Of a stretch of DNA of 64,000 nucleotides, positions 17,695-25,949 are shown in pieces. Source of the stretch: Winogradskyella arenosi (GTDB taxonomy: Bacteria > Bacteroidota > Bacteroidia > Flavobacteriales > Flavobacteriaceae); the NCBI RefSeq assembly GCF_003337305.1, contig NZ_QPJO01000004.1:1-64000 (forward strand), written 5' to 3'. Positions within the stretch are counted from its first letter, which is position 1. The number at the start of each line of letters is the position of its first letter. The notes beneath the pieces were generated by a model that worked only from the letters and a program-made list of their open reading frames with translations, had not been told where the DNA came from and did not search any database. The position numbers and the translations under genes were made by a program.

Positions 17695-18625
17695 TAAATA
17701 TCGTTTTAATAAGTCGGTTTTTATCTTCGCTAAACTGATATTCTAAACGATTTACACCGCCGTAAATCATATCATTATTTATTTCTTTAGCAAAGTTATG
17801 TTGTTGAAGCAAAGCCATATGTCCTTTTCTGTTCAGTACAATTTGGTCTTCCGTAAGGGTGTAAAATAGTGCTAATGCCTCTATTTTTAAATTTAACTGC
17901 ATATCGCTATAACCATAATAGCCCTGGTAATTTAAACAGTAACCTAAAAGGTGATTTTTAGACTTTATGGTATGGTCTTTAATGAGCTTAAGAATATTGT
18001 ATTCTATATTACCTAAACCACTTTTTTGATGCGGAAAGCGCTCTAAATGGGCTTTTAAGCAATTGCTCATGTATTTAAAGTTCGACTCCTCTACAATATA
18101 AGGCTTAAAAATATTATGATCTTTACCACAGTAGGTACGCCATAAGGCTATAGCCATATCTATATCTTTTTGAGTTAAACGCACTTTGTTTTTGTAGTGT
18201 GTTTTAAGTTGCTCTGGACTCAACTCTGTTAAGCCCTTTAAACTTTTTTCGCCTTTTACACGTCCACTACAAATAAGATAGAGTGGCTTATCTATTTCTT
18301 TTTGATGAATAAGGTTTATGACTCCTATTAGGTTAATATGACAATATAAATCGTAGTCAAACCAAAGATTAATTTCAGAATACTGGGAGACATCATCTAA
18401 TTTAGAAAGCTCTTTTCGCAATTCTAACTTATCCACTTCCACATGGTAGTATTTCTTTAAAAATGCAACCCTGAGCTCTAAAAATTCATCAGAATCTATT
18501 TTAGCAATCGTTGGTCCTTCACCTAACATCTCTTGCCAAGTGAGCATATCATCTTTAAAATCGAGTTCTTTTAAATAATCGGTAAGATGATTCCCATTGG
18601 TAATATGCAAACATTGTTTTTCCAT
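17684..18625 (-). CDS. DUF1835 domain-containing protein
   Basis: The N-terminus (LHITNGNHLTDYLKEL, then DDMLTWQEMLGEGP) is the DUF1835 signature, and the C-terminal half is a helical DUF3658-like part. The family has no established biochemical function. The gene lies between a SUI1-type factor (2 bp gap) and a nucleoside phosphorylase (11 bp overlap). There is no signal peptide, so it is cytosolic. Function is unknown. Confidence 0.8.
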   Translation of the reverse strand: MEKQCLHITNGNHLTDYLKELDFKDDMLTWQEMLGEGPTIAKIDSDEFLELRVAFLKKYYHVEVDKLELRKELSKLDDVSQYSEINLWFDYDLYCHINLIGVINLIHQKEIDKPLYLICSGRVKGEKSLKGLTELSPEQLKTHYKNKVRLTQKDIDMAIALWRTYCGKDHNIFKPYIVEESNFKYMSNCLKAHLERFPHQKSGLGNIEYNILKLIKDHTIKSKNHLLGYCLNYQGYYGYSDMQLNLKIEALALFYTLTEDQIVLNRKGHMALLQQHNFAKEINNDMIYGGVNRLEYQFSEDKNRLIKTIFNAN

Positions 18626-18627
18626 AA

Positions 18628-18957
18628 TCAGCCTCCTACGCGCTTTACGTTAAAGCCTTTGTCTTTAAGTAGTGTCATTATTCTGTCGCGGTAATCTCCT
18701 TGAATAATGATTTTATCATCCTTAAAACTTCCACCAACACTCAGTGCCGTTTTAAGTTCTTTGGCTAATTTCTTAAAATCTTCAGTAGCTCCTGTATAAC
18801 CTTCTAGAATGGTAATAGGTTTACCTTTTCGCTTTTCGTATTTGCAGATTATGGGGTCGTCTTGCAACCATAAATTAGAGTCCGTTTTTGCCGTCTCCTC
18901 AGTAGGGTCTGGCGTGTGGTCTGGAAAAAGGTTTTTAAGTTGATCTTGTAAATCCAT
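18628..18957 (-). CDS. SUI1/YciH-family translation initiation factor-like protein
   Basis: The 109-residue protein ends in a SUI1 domain (ITILEGYTGATEDFKKLAKELKTAL is split over residues 46-70, then GGSFKDDKIIIQGDYRDRI and a C-terminal strand). This is the bacterial YciH/eIF1-like family, whose members can influence start-site fidelity. The N-terminal ~40 residues are acidic and probably disordered. It is first in a four-gene minus-strand operon. Confidence 0.88.
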   Translation of the reverse strand: MDLQDQLKNLFPDHTPDPTEETAKTDSNLWLQDDPIICKYEKRKGKPITILEGYTGATEDFKKLAKELKTALSVGGSFKDDKIIIQGDYRDRIMTLLKDKGFNVKRVGG

Positions 18958-18987
18958 AAATTAAGTTTAAACTTTAATTCAAAATAT

Positions 18988-19022
18988 AAGCCTCTGTGAA
19001 GTGAGATCACAACAGAGGCTTT
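18988..19022 (-). terminator. Hairpin terminator after the 2OG-Fe(II) oxygenase gene
   Basis: AAGCCTCTGT (18988-18997) pairs with ACAGAGGCTT (19012-19021). The minus-strand T-tract beyond it is imperfect (TTATATTTT). It separates the oxygenase gene from the SUI1 operon. Confidence 0.7.
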
Positions 19023-19036
19023 ACAATGTACTAAAA

Positions 19037-19987
19037 TTATTTTTTAATCAATCCTAATTCTATCAAACGCTCATTTAAAAACTCACCAGCGGTAATATCT
19101 TCAAATTGCTTAGGATGCTCATCATCAATACAGCTTTCTAAAACATCAAGTTTCATTTCGCTAATAGGGTGCATAAAAAATGGAATTGAATAACGCGACG
19201 TCCCCCAAAGTTCTCTTGGCGGATTAATAACACGGTGTATTGTAGATTTCAATTTGTTGTTAGAGTGGCGCGATAACATATCGCCAACATTAATCATTAA
19301 TTCATCGGGCTCTGCTATAGCGTCAATCCACTCACCATCATGTCGTTGCACTTGTAAACCACGGCCTTGAGCGCCCATTAACAAAGTAATCAAATTAATA
19401 TCTCCATGAGCCGCTGCTCGTACCGCATTTTTAGGCTCTTCGTGAATTGGTGGATAGTGAATAGGTCTTAAAATAGAATTCCCATTATGAATATAATTAT
19501 CAAAATAAGTCTCTTCTAAATTAAGGTATAACGCTAAGGCACGTAAAACATACTTTGCCGTCTTTTCTAGCATTTGGTAGGTTTGTTTACCAACTTTATT
19601 AAATTCCGGCAGTTCTTTAACCTCTACATTTTCGGGATATTGTTTGCGACGTTCTTCATCATCTTCTACATATTGACCAAAATGCCAAAACTCTTTTAAA
19701 TCGCCTTCTTTCTTTCCTTTAGCACTTTCTTTTCCAAAAGAAACATAACCACGTTGCCCTCCAATACCTGGAATCTCATAGCCTTCCTTTACATCTAAAG
19801 GTAAATCGAAAAAATTCTTTACTTCTGAATATAAATTATCAACCAAAGAATCATCTAAAAAATGTCCTTTTAAAGCTACAAAACCTATGTCTTCGTATGC
19901 TTTTCCTATATCATTAATAAATTTTTGTTTTCGCTTAGGATCTTCAGAGATGAAATCCTTTAAATCTACACTAGGTATTCTATCCAT
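19037..19987 (-). CDS. Isopenicillin N synthase-family 2OG-Fe(II) oxygenase
   Basis: The 316 residues match the IPNS-like dioxygenases. An N-terminal DIOX_N region (IPSVDLKDFI, GFVALKGHFLDDSLVDNLY) is followed by the 2OG-Fe(II) core with the HxD iron ligands in AAHGDINLITLL (~195-197) and the distal His in LKSTIHRVIN (~250). These enzymes use O2 and usually 2-oxoglutarate for hydroxylation or oxidative ring chemistry. The substrate is unknown, and there is no biosynthetic cluster around it. It is transcribed divergently from the E1 dehydrogenase gene, with its own terminator. Confidence 0.85.
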   Translation of the reverse strand: MDRIPSVDLKDFISEDPKRKQKFINDIGKAYEDIGFVALKGHFLDDSLVDNLYSEVKNFFDLPLDVKEGYEIPGIGGQRGYVSFGKESAKGKKEGDLKEFWHFGQYVEDDEERRKQYPENVEVKELPEFNKVGKQTYQMLEKTAKYVLRALALYLNLEETYFDNYIHNGNSILRPIHYPPIHEEPKNAVRAAAHGDINLITLLMGAQGRGLQVQRHDGEWIDAIAEPDELMINVGDMLSRHSNNKLKSTIHRVINPPRELWGTSRYSIPFFMHPISEMKLDVLESCIDDEHPKQFEDITAGEFLNERLIELGLIKK

Positions 19988-20016
19988 GGGATAATTATTT
20001 ATTTTTTATCAATATA

Positions 20017-20024
20017 CAAATGTA
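20017..20024 (-). promoter_or_regulatory. Candidate -7 promoter element for the oxygenase gene
   Basis: Minus-strand TACATTTG (TAnnTTTG) lies 30 bp before the start at 19987. A TTTG is found 15 bp further upstream, shorter than the usual 19-21 bp spacing. Confidence 0.4.
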
Positions 20025-20103
20025 ATAATAATAGTGGTACAAAATGCCATATGCGTTTCGAGACTATTTAAAGCCTAATTTTAATTATTGCAGCAATTTT
20101 AAT

Positions 20104-20111
20104 TACATTTG
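20104..20111 (+). promoter_or_regulatory. Candidate -7 promoter element for the E1 dehydrogenase gene
   Basis: TACATTTG, the same octamer as the divergent promoter 80 bp away, lies 22 bp before the ATG at 20134. A TTG is present 13 bp upstream, not at canonical spacing. Confidence 0.4.
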
Positions 20112-20133
20112 AAAGACAACTCAATCCTATTTT

Positions 20134-22134
20134 ATGGCTTCCATTTCAGAAAGTAACATTGCGTATAACAAAAAAGATTTAGACGATAAGACCTTATTAA
20201 AACTCTACTATAATATGCTTAAACCGCGCCTTATAGAAGAAAAAATGCTTATTCTATTACGGCAAGGTAAAATTTCTAAATGGTTTTCTGGGATAGGGCA
20301 AGAAGCCATTTCTGTTGGCGTTACTATGGCGCTAAAACCAACAGAATACATTTTGCCAATGCATAGAAATCTAGGAGTTTTTACAACCCGCAAAATTCCT
20401 TTGCATCGTCTATTCTGTCAATGGCAAGGCAAGTTAAGTGGTTTTACTAAAGGTAGAGATCGCTCTTTTCACTTTGGAACACAAGACTACAAAATAGTGG
20501 GAATGATCTCTCATTTAGGTCCTCAAATGGGAGTTGCAGATGGGATTGCCTTAGGGAATTTACTGAAGAAAAACAACCAGGTTACCGCCGTATTTACTGG
20601 AGAAGGAGGGACTAGTGAAGGGGATTTTCACGAAGCCCTAAATGTCGCCTCCGTATGGCAACTCCCTGTAATATTTTGTATTGAAAACAATGGCTACGGA
20701 TTATCCACACCAACCGAGCAACAGTACCGTTGCGAGAATCTTGCCGACCGCGGTAAAGGTTATGGCATAGACGCTTATGTTATAGACGGAAATAACATTT
20801 TAGAGGTTTACACAAAAGTTAAGGAATTAGCCGAAAGCCTTAGAAAACACCCACGACCTGTTTTAATTGAATTTAAAACTTTTAGACGAAGAGGACATGA
20901 AGAGGCTAGTGGTACCAAGTATGTTCCTGAAGCCAAAATGAAAGCTTGGGAAGCTAAAGACCCTATAGATAATTTTAAAAATTTTCTACATACAGAAGGA
21001 ATTCTCACTCCTGAGATTGAAGCGCAATTTGAGGCCGAAATAAAGTTTGAAATCACATCTGCATTAACTTCTGCTTATGCTGAATCCAGTATTACACCTA
21101 ATGAAAGTAATGAATTAAATGATGTTTACAAAGGATCTATATATAAAGACATTAAACCGAATACAAAATTAAAAGAACTACGTTTTGTAGATGCCATTTC
21201 TGAAGGCCTAAAACAATCCATGGAGCAACACAACGATCTTGTTATTATGGGGCAAGATATTGCCGAGTATGGCGGTGTTTTTAAAATTACGGATGGCTTT
21301 GTTGAAGCCTTCGGAACGGACCGTGTGCGCAACACGCCCATTTGCGAATCGGCCATCGTAGAGACCGCTATGGGCTTATCCATTTCAGGCTTTAAATCTG
21401 TAGTTGAAATGCAGTTTTCAGATTTTGTAACTTCGGGTTTTAACCCAATTGTAAATTATTTAGCAAAATCGCATTACCGCTGGGCACAATCTGCCGATGT
21501 CGTTATAAGAATGCCTTGTGGTGCGGGTGTTGCCGCAGGCCCCTTTCATTCACAAACGAATGAAGCATGGTTTACTAAAACACCAGGACTAAAAGTAGTC
21601 TATCCCGCCTTTCCTTTTGACGCCAAAGGCTTATTAGCTACCGCTGTAAACGATCCTAATCCGGTACTATTCTTTGAGCACAAGGCCTTATACCGAAGTA
21701 TTCGCCAGGACGTGCCTACTGATTACTACACTTTACCTTTTGGTAAAGCTTCGATTTTAAAAGAAGGCGAATCCGTTTCTATTATAAGCTACGGAGCCGG
21801 GGTACATTGGGCCTTAGAAACTTTAGAAAAACACCCCAATATTTCTGCAGATCTTATTGACTTAAGAACCTTACAACCTTTAGATTCTAATACCATTATA
21901 GCCTCGGTAAAAAAAACCGGACGTGCCATAATCTTACAAGAAGATTCCTTATTTGGTGGTATAGCTAGTGATCTCTCAGCCTTACTCATGGAAACTTGTT
22001 TTGAATATTTGGATGCTCCTGTAAAACGCATCGGAAGCTTAGAAACCCCTATTCCGTTCGCAAGCCAGCTAGAAGACCAATATTTAGGAAAACGAAAATT
22101 TGAAAAAACCCTCATTTCCCTATTAGCCTACTAA
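20134..22134 (+). CDS. 2-oxoacid dehydrogenase E1, fused alpha and beta subunits
   Basis: Residues ~1-330 are the thiamine-diphosphate-binding alpha part (FTGEGGTSEGDFHEALNVAS followed by ENN, the Mg-ThDP motif, around 150-185). Residues ~345-666 are the beta part (VIMGQDIAEYGGVFKITDGF, then PICESAIVETAMGLS and EMQFSDFVTSGFNPIVN). The fused 666-residue form is common in Bacteroidota and is usually annotated as branched-chain 2-oxoisovalerate dehydrogenase E1, which decarboxylates branched-chain 2-oxoacids for acyl-CoA and iso-fatty-acid synthesis. A pyruvate-type substrate cannot be excluded. E2 and E3 are not in the window. Confidence 0.88.
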   Translation: MASISESNIAYNKKDLDDKTLLKLYYNMLKPRLIEEKMLILLRQGKISKWFSGIGQEAISVGVTMALKPTEYILPMHRNLGVFTTRKIPLHRLFCQWQGKLSGFTKGRDRSFHFGTQDYKIVGMISHLGPQMGVADGIALGNLLKKNNQVTAVFTGEGGTSEGDFHEALNVASVWQLPVIFCIENNGYGLSTPTEQQYRCENLADRGKGYGIDAYVIDGNNILEVYTKVKELAESLRKHPRPVLIEFKTFRRRGHEEASGTKYVPEAKMKAWEAKDPIDNFKNFLHTEGILTPEIEAQFEAEIKFEITSALTSAYAESSITPNESNELNDVYKGSIYKDIKPNTKLKELRFVDAISEGLKQSMEQHNDLVIMGQDIAEYGGVFKITDGFVEAFGTDRVRNTPICESAIVETAMGLSISGFKSVVEMQFSDFVTSGFNPIVNYLAKSHYRWAQSADVVIRMPCGAGVAAGPFHSQTNEAWFTKTPGLKVVYPAFPFDAKGLLATAVNDPNPVLFFEHKALYRSIRQDVPTDYYTLPFGKASILKEGESVSIISYGAGVHWALETLEKHPNISADLIDLRTLQPLDSNTIIASVKKTGRAIILQEDSLFGGIASDLSALLMETCFEYLDAPVKRIGSLETPIPFASQLEDQYLGKRKFEKTLISLLAY

Positions 22135-22246
22135 TGGATTCATAGACGATAAACTTATTTTAGTAGACAAATACACGTATTAGGTATAAAATATTAATAA
22201 ATCATTAAGATTTCTTTTATTTTAGTGCGTTAAAATTTAACCCTTT

Positions 22247-22307
22247 ATTCTCAATGCGGTAACACTAGTGGCCATTCAGCCCCTAAATGACCACCAAAAT
22301 TGAGAAT
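22247..22307 (+). promoter_or_regulatory. Nested inverted repeats in the leader of the secreted protease gene
   Basis: The outer arms ATTCTCAAT (22247-22255) and ATTGAGAAT (22299-22307) are perfect. Nested inside are GTGGCCATT (22268-22276) and AATGACCAC (22286-22294), pairing 8 of 9 bases. The element sits 40 bp before the start codon and has no T-tract, so it is more likely a structured 5' leader or an operator than a terminator. It matches no riboswitch class that I recognise. Confidence 0.45.
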
Positions 22308-22346
22308 GATATTTCATTTATTAACTTTTAAACTTTACTACCCCTT

Positions 22347-24659
22347 ATGAAATTAAAATTACTATTAGCATGTTTAATCTCCTCTTACCTAGGCATAGCA
22401 CAGGTTATTCCAGAAGCTATTAAACCACCTAGTTGGACCACAAATACAACAACAGATCTTGAAGCTTATGCTTTACCGGCTATTGATTTAAAAAAGCTTC
22501 AATTGGAAGATGAGATTAATGACAAAGACAAATCTATTCCTTGGCGTTTTGGTAGCGATATTTATGTAGACCATAATTTTAATGACGTAGGAGAGTGGAC
22601 AACCTTAAAAAATGGAGATCGCATTTGGAGAATGGCCTATAGCTCAGAAGGGGCTTATTCTTTAAACTTTATGTTCGATGTCTTTAAGATTCCTGAAGGA
22701 GCGAAGTTATACGTTTATAACGATGCAAAAACAGACCTATTAAGACCTTTTACAGCACATAACAACAATGACGAAGAAGTTTTAGGAACCTGGCTAGTGC
22801 AAGGTGATAAAGCTTGGGTTGAATACTACCAACCTGCAAATGTCACGGGAGAAGCAAAACTGACTATCGGATCTGTAGTACATGGTTACCGTACCGCACA
22901 GATGTACGAAAAGGCTTTTGGCCAATCAGGAGCTTGTAATTACGATGTAGATTGTGACATTACGCCAGCAAATGATCCTTTTAGTATTAATACGGTAAAA
23001 GAAAATGTAAAGAAAGCTGCAGGAATGTTGGTGACAGGCGGTAGTGGATTTTGTTCTGGCACCTTAGTTAACAACACAAATAATGATGGTACGCCATATT
23101 TCTTAACAGCAAATCACTGTAGTGGTGGCGAAGGGAGTTGGGCCTTTAGATTTAATTGGAGAAGTCCAAGCACCTCTTGCGGAACGTTCACTAGTAGTGT
23201 TAACGGAACATACAACCAAACTGTAAGTGGTGCTGTATTAAGAGCAAATAGCTCTCAATCGGATATGGAATTGGTTGAAATTACAGATACGAGCTTTTTT
23301 GAGAGCAACACCGATCTTGTTTGGGCAGGATGGAATAATTCTACAACACAAACACCACAAGTAAACTTTGGTATCCATCATCCAAGTGGTGATATTCAGA
23401 AAGTGAGCAGAGATGATGATGGCGCTACAAGAAACTCAACATCATTTAATAACAATCCAAATACTCAGGTTTGGCTTATTAGTGATTGGGATTTAGGGGT
23501 TACCGAAGGTGGTTCCTCAGGATCAGGATTATTTAATGAAACAGGTCACTTAATAGGAATGCTCTCTGGAGGTTCTGCAGCTTGCTCAGGAACAACAGAT
23601 AACGGCGGTTTCGATATCTATGGTCGTTTTGGTGTGGCTTGGGATTATGGAAGTACGTCTTCAACGCGACTTAAAGATTGGTTAGATCCTTCTAATTCAG
23701 GTACCGAAATTTTAGACCAATACCCATCGTTAACATCTTATGCACTTGATGCTCATGTAAACCTCGGAGATAATACCAATTCTATTCTTTGTGATGGTGA
23801 TTATACACCAAACGTTATCCTTGTAAACGAAGGAACTTCAACACTTACATCAGCAACAGTAATCTATACTTTAGATTCAGGATCAAGTACAACAGTAAAC
23901 TGGACAGGAAGTTTAGGAGCAGGAGAAAGTACCGTTGTGGCTACACCAACCTATTCAAATTTAAGCGCAGGAGCACATTCATTTAGCCTTACGGTTTCAA
24001 ACCCTAATGGCAGTGCCGATGAAAACACTTCTAACAATGCTTTTGTATTTAACTTTACTAAGGCGGCAACTTATGCCACCACAACCTTAATTTTGGATCT
24101 TACAACAGACAATTATGGTTACGAAACATCATGGGAGCTTGTAAATAGTGCCGGTACAGTAGTGAGCAGTGGCCCAATCTTTGATTACTCAGATGATACA
24201 ACGTACCAAGAAACCTTAACGATCACCGAGTTTAATGATTGTTATACCTTTATTATTTATGATGAATTTTCTGATGGAATTTGCTGCGATTACGGATCAG
24301 GCTCTTACAGTTTATCTGATGAAAATGGAAATCTTATTGTGTCTGGAGCATCTTTTTCTGCTTCTGAAGAGACTACATTTAATGTTGAAGCCCCTTTGAG
24401 TGTTAACGACTTTAATTTAGATCAGTTTGTAAGCGTGTACCCTAATCCAACTAACGATAAGTTGAACATTGATCTTAAGCAATTAAGTGAGGACGTCGAT
24501 TACCAACTATTTAATACTTTAGGGCAACGTATAAAATCAGGACGTTTCACTTCTAACGGAACACATACCTTAAACTTTGCACCATATCAGAGCGGTATGT
24601 ACTTTATACAACTCTCAACACGTACAGGGACCACAACTCAAAAAATTGTGAAGAAATAG
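22347..24659 (+). CDS. T9SS-secreted trypsin-like serine protease (lysyl endopeptidase-like)
   Basis: Signal peptide (MKLKLLLACLISSYLGIAQ), then a propeptide of about 190 residues. The protease domain carries His in FLTANHCSGG (~256), Asp in NSSQSDMELVEI (~305) and Ser in EGGSSGSGLF (~389), a complete S1-type triad with the disulfide-rich pattern of Achromobacter-type lysyl endopeptidases. CARDB-like Ig domains follow (~465-575), then a Cys-containing domain (FSDGICCDYGSGSYSL). The C-terminus is a type A T9SS sorting domain (VYPNPTNDKLNIDL ... GMYFIQLSTRTG ... KIVKK). It is an 770-residue extracellular protease that probably digests protein for nutrition. It has its own leader structure and terminator. 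Confidence 0.92.
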   Translation: MKLKLLLACLISSYLGIAQVIPEAIKPPSWTTNTTTDLEAYALPAIDLKKLQLEDEINDKDKSIPWRFGSDIYVDHNFNDVGEWTTLKNGDRIWRMAYSSEGAYSLNFMFDVFKIPEGAKLYVYNDAKTDLLRPFTAHNNNDEEVLGTWLVQGDKAWVEYYQPANVTGEAKLTIGSVVHGYRTAQMYEKAFGQSGACNYDVDCDITPANDPFSINTVKENVKKAAGMLVTGGSGFCSGTLVNNTNNDGTPYFLTANHCSGGEGSWAFRFNWRSPSTSCGTFTSSVNGTYNQTVSGAVLRANSSQSDMELVEITDTSFFESNTDLVWAGWNNSTTQTPQVNFGIHHPSGDIQKVSRDDDGATRNSTSFNNNPNTQVWLISDWDLGVTEGGSSGSGLFNETGHLIGMLSGGSAACSGTTDNGGFDIYGRFGVAWDYGSTSSTRLKDWLDPSNSGTEILDQYPSLTSYALDAHVNLGDNTNSILCDGDYTPNVILVNEGTSTLTSATVIYTLDSGSSTTVNWTGSLGAGESTVVATPTYSNLSAGAHSFSLTVSNPNGSADENTSNNAFVFNFTKAATYATTTLILDLTTDNYGYETSWELVNSAGTVVSSGPIFDYSDDTTYQETLTITEFNDCYTFIIYDEFSDGICCDYGSGSYSLSDENGNLIVSGASFSASEETTFNVEAPLSVNDFNLDQFVSVYPNPTNDKLNIDLKQLSEDVDYQLFNTLGQRIKSGRFTSNGTHTLNFAPYQSGMYFIQLSTRTGTTTQKIVKK

Positions 24660-24689
24660 AAATTATTTATTTTTATTATTAATTCAAAT

Positions 24690-24725
24690 AGTCCGTTTCT
24701 AGCTTTAGAAACGGACTGTTTTTTT
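24690..24725 (+). terminator. Rho-independent terminator of the protease gene
   Basis: Perfect 11-bp arms AGTCCGTTTCT (24690-24700) and AGAAACGGACT (24707-24717) are followed by G and a run of T. Confidence 0.9.
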
Positions 24726-24833
24726 ATACAAGACGCTCGTTATAGAATTCTTCTTGCGTCAATAGTCTTAGCTAGAGTTATCCATTCCTCTTCACTAAAC
24801 CCTAGTTCTTAGAGAATGGTTATATTTATACAT

Positions 24834-25280
24834 ATGAAGATTCATCAACGTTTTGTATGTATTAGTGTCATACTCCTCTTATCCTGCGGAAAAAGCAAAC
24901 CAGCACCCTGTGTTTTAAAGAAGTTTGAAGTCACAGCCTCCGCCTACAACTCCTTAGCTTACCAAACAAGTTCTAACCCGAGTATTACGGCTTTTGGCGA
25001 TAGCTTATACCCAGGACTACGCTATATTGCGGTGTCTCGAGATTTAATAGATTCAGGCTTGGTTCATAATACAAAAGTTAAACTCCAAGGATTTGACAGC
25101 CTATATACCGTTAAAGATAAAATGAATAAGCGTTGGCAAAAACGTATTGACATCTATATGGGTAAGGATATTAAAAAAGCGAAAGCTTGGGGACGACAGC
25201 AACTCACTATTGAATATTGCATCCCCTTAACCGATAGTGTAATTACTCAGAACGCTTTACGGCAATTTCCGAAACCTTAA
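24834..25280 (+). CDS. 3D-domain lipoprotein
   Basis: The chosen ATG at 24834 places a lipoprotein signal at the N-terminus (MKIHQRFVCISVILLLSCGK, lipobox LLSC with lipid-acceptor Cys ~18). The mature part shows the 3D-domain pattern: VTASAYNS, ITAFGD, YIAVSRDLI, and RWQKRIDIYMG with AKAWGRQQL. The Asp residues of this double-psi barrel are conserved in MltA-like and YabE-like murein hydrolases. A role in cell-wall cutting at the inner face of the outer membrane is inferred. The 3' end overlaps the convergent exbD by 38 bp. Confidence 0.8.
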   Translation: MKIHQRFVCISVILLLSCGKSKPAPCVLKKFEVTASAYNSLAYQTSSNPSITAFGDSLYPGLRYIAVSRDLIDSGLVHNTKVKLQGFDSLYTVKDKMNKRWQKRIDIYMGKDIKKAKAWGRQQLTIEYCIPLTDSVITQNALRQFPKP

Positions 25281-25809
25281 ACGGGTAGGCCTCTTGTACC
25301 GATTTTAATTCTACTTTAGTTAATTGATAAGGCTGCTTACCATACATATTTTCAGCATAACGTGTTCTTAAATATAGATAAGCTTTTGTAATCTCATCTT
25401 GCAAAGCCACAACATAATCGTAGGTACTTAAGGCATCATAACGTAATGAAATCACCGCTTTAGTAGGATGATCAGATGAGGTCTTAGCGCCAACACCTAC
25501 ACAATACGAGCAACGGTCTACACCATTATTATCAATAAAGGCCACAAGTTTAGTTTTTACCTCATCCAACTCATATATTTCACCGGCAATCATAATCTCA
25601 TGATTCCTATTTAAATGAATGGGAAGTAAATTACGGTCGGCTATTATAGTGGTACAGTCAACACCCTCACAAACCGGTGCCAATTGCCGGTTAATCCCTT
25701 TATCTGCGGATATTGTGGTGGCTACTAAAAAGAAAATGAGTAACAAAAAAGCAATGTCTGCCATAGAACCTGCATTGACCGTTGCAGGAAGTCTTCGAAA
25801 TGATTTCAT
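25243..25809 (-). CDS. ExbD/TolR-family biopolymer transport protein
   Basis: The N-terminal membrane helix GSMADIAFLLLIFFLVATT contains the proton-binding Asp of ExbD/TolR, followed by a periplasmic domain to residue 188. These proteins work with ExbB/TolQ to power TonB or Tol systems across the envelope. No ExbB/TolQ or TonB gene lies next to it, so its stator partner must be elsewhere. The periplasmic domain contains Cys pairs (VCEGVDC and RCSYCVG), which could form disulfides. Confidence 0.88.
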   Translation of the reverse strand: MKSFRRLPATVNAGSMADIAFLLLIFFLVATTISADKGINRQLAPVCEGVDCTTIIADRNLLPIHLNRNHEIMIAGEIYELDEVKTKLVAFIDNNGVDRCSYCVGVGAKTSSDHPTKAVISLRYDALSTYDYVVALQDEITKAYLYLRTRYAENMYGKQPYQLTKVELKSVQEAYPFKVSEIAVKRSE

Positions 25810-25909
25810 AATGTATCAGTTTAAATGTTAAGACATTGTTAATTCAAAAACAGTACCAATCTCTTGAAAATCTTCTTAAAAATTCATTCCATAAACCTTA
25901 ACAAAGTGG

Positions 25910-25917
25910 TATTTTTG
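25910..25917 (+). promoter_or_regulatory. Candidate -7 promoter element for the SF2 helicase gene
   Basis: TATTTTTG (TAnnTTTG) lies 32 bp before the ATG at 25950. No -33 box at normal spacing. Confidence 0.35.
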
Positions 25918-25949
25918 CGAAATTAACCCTTAGTTAACGATTATAATTT

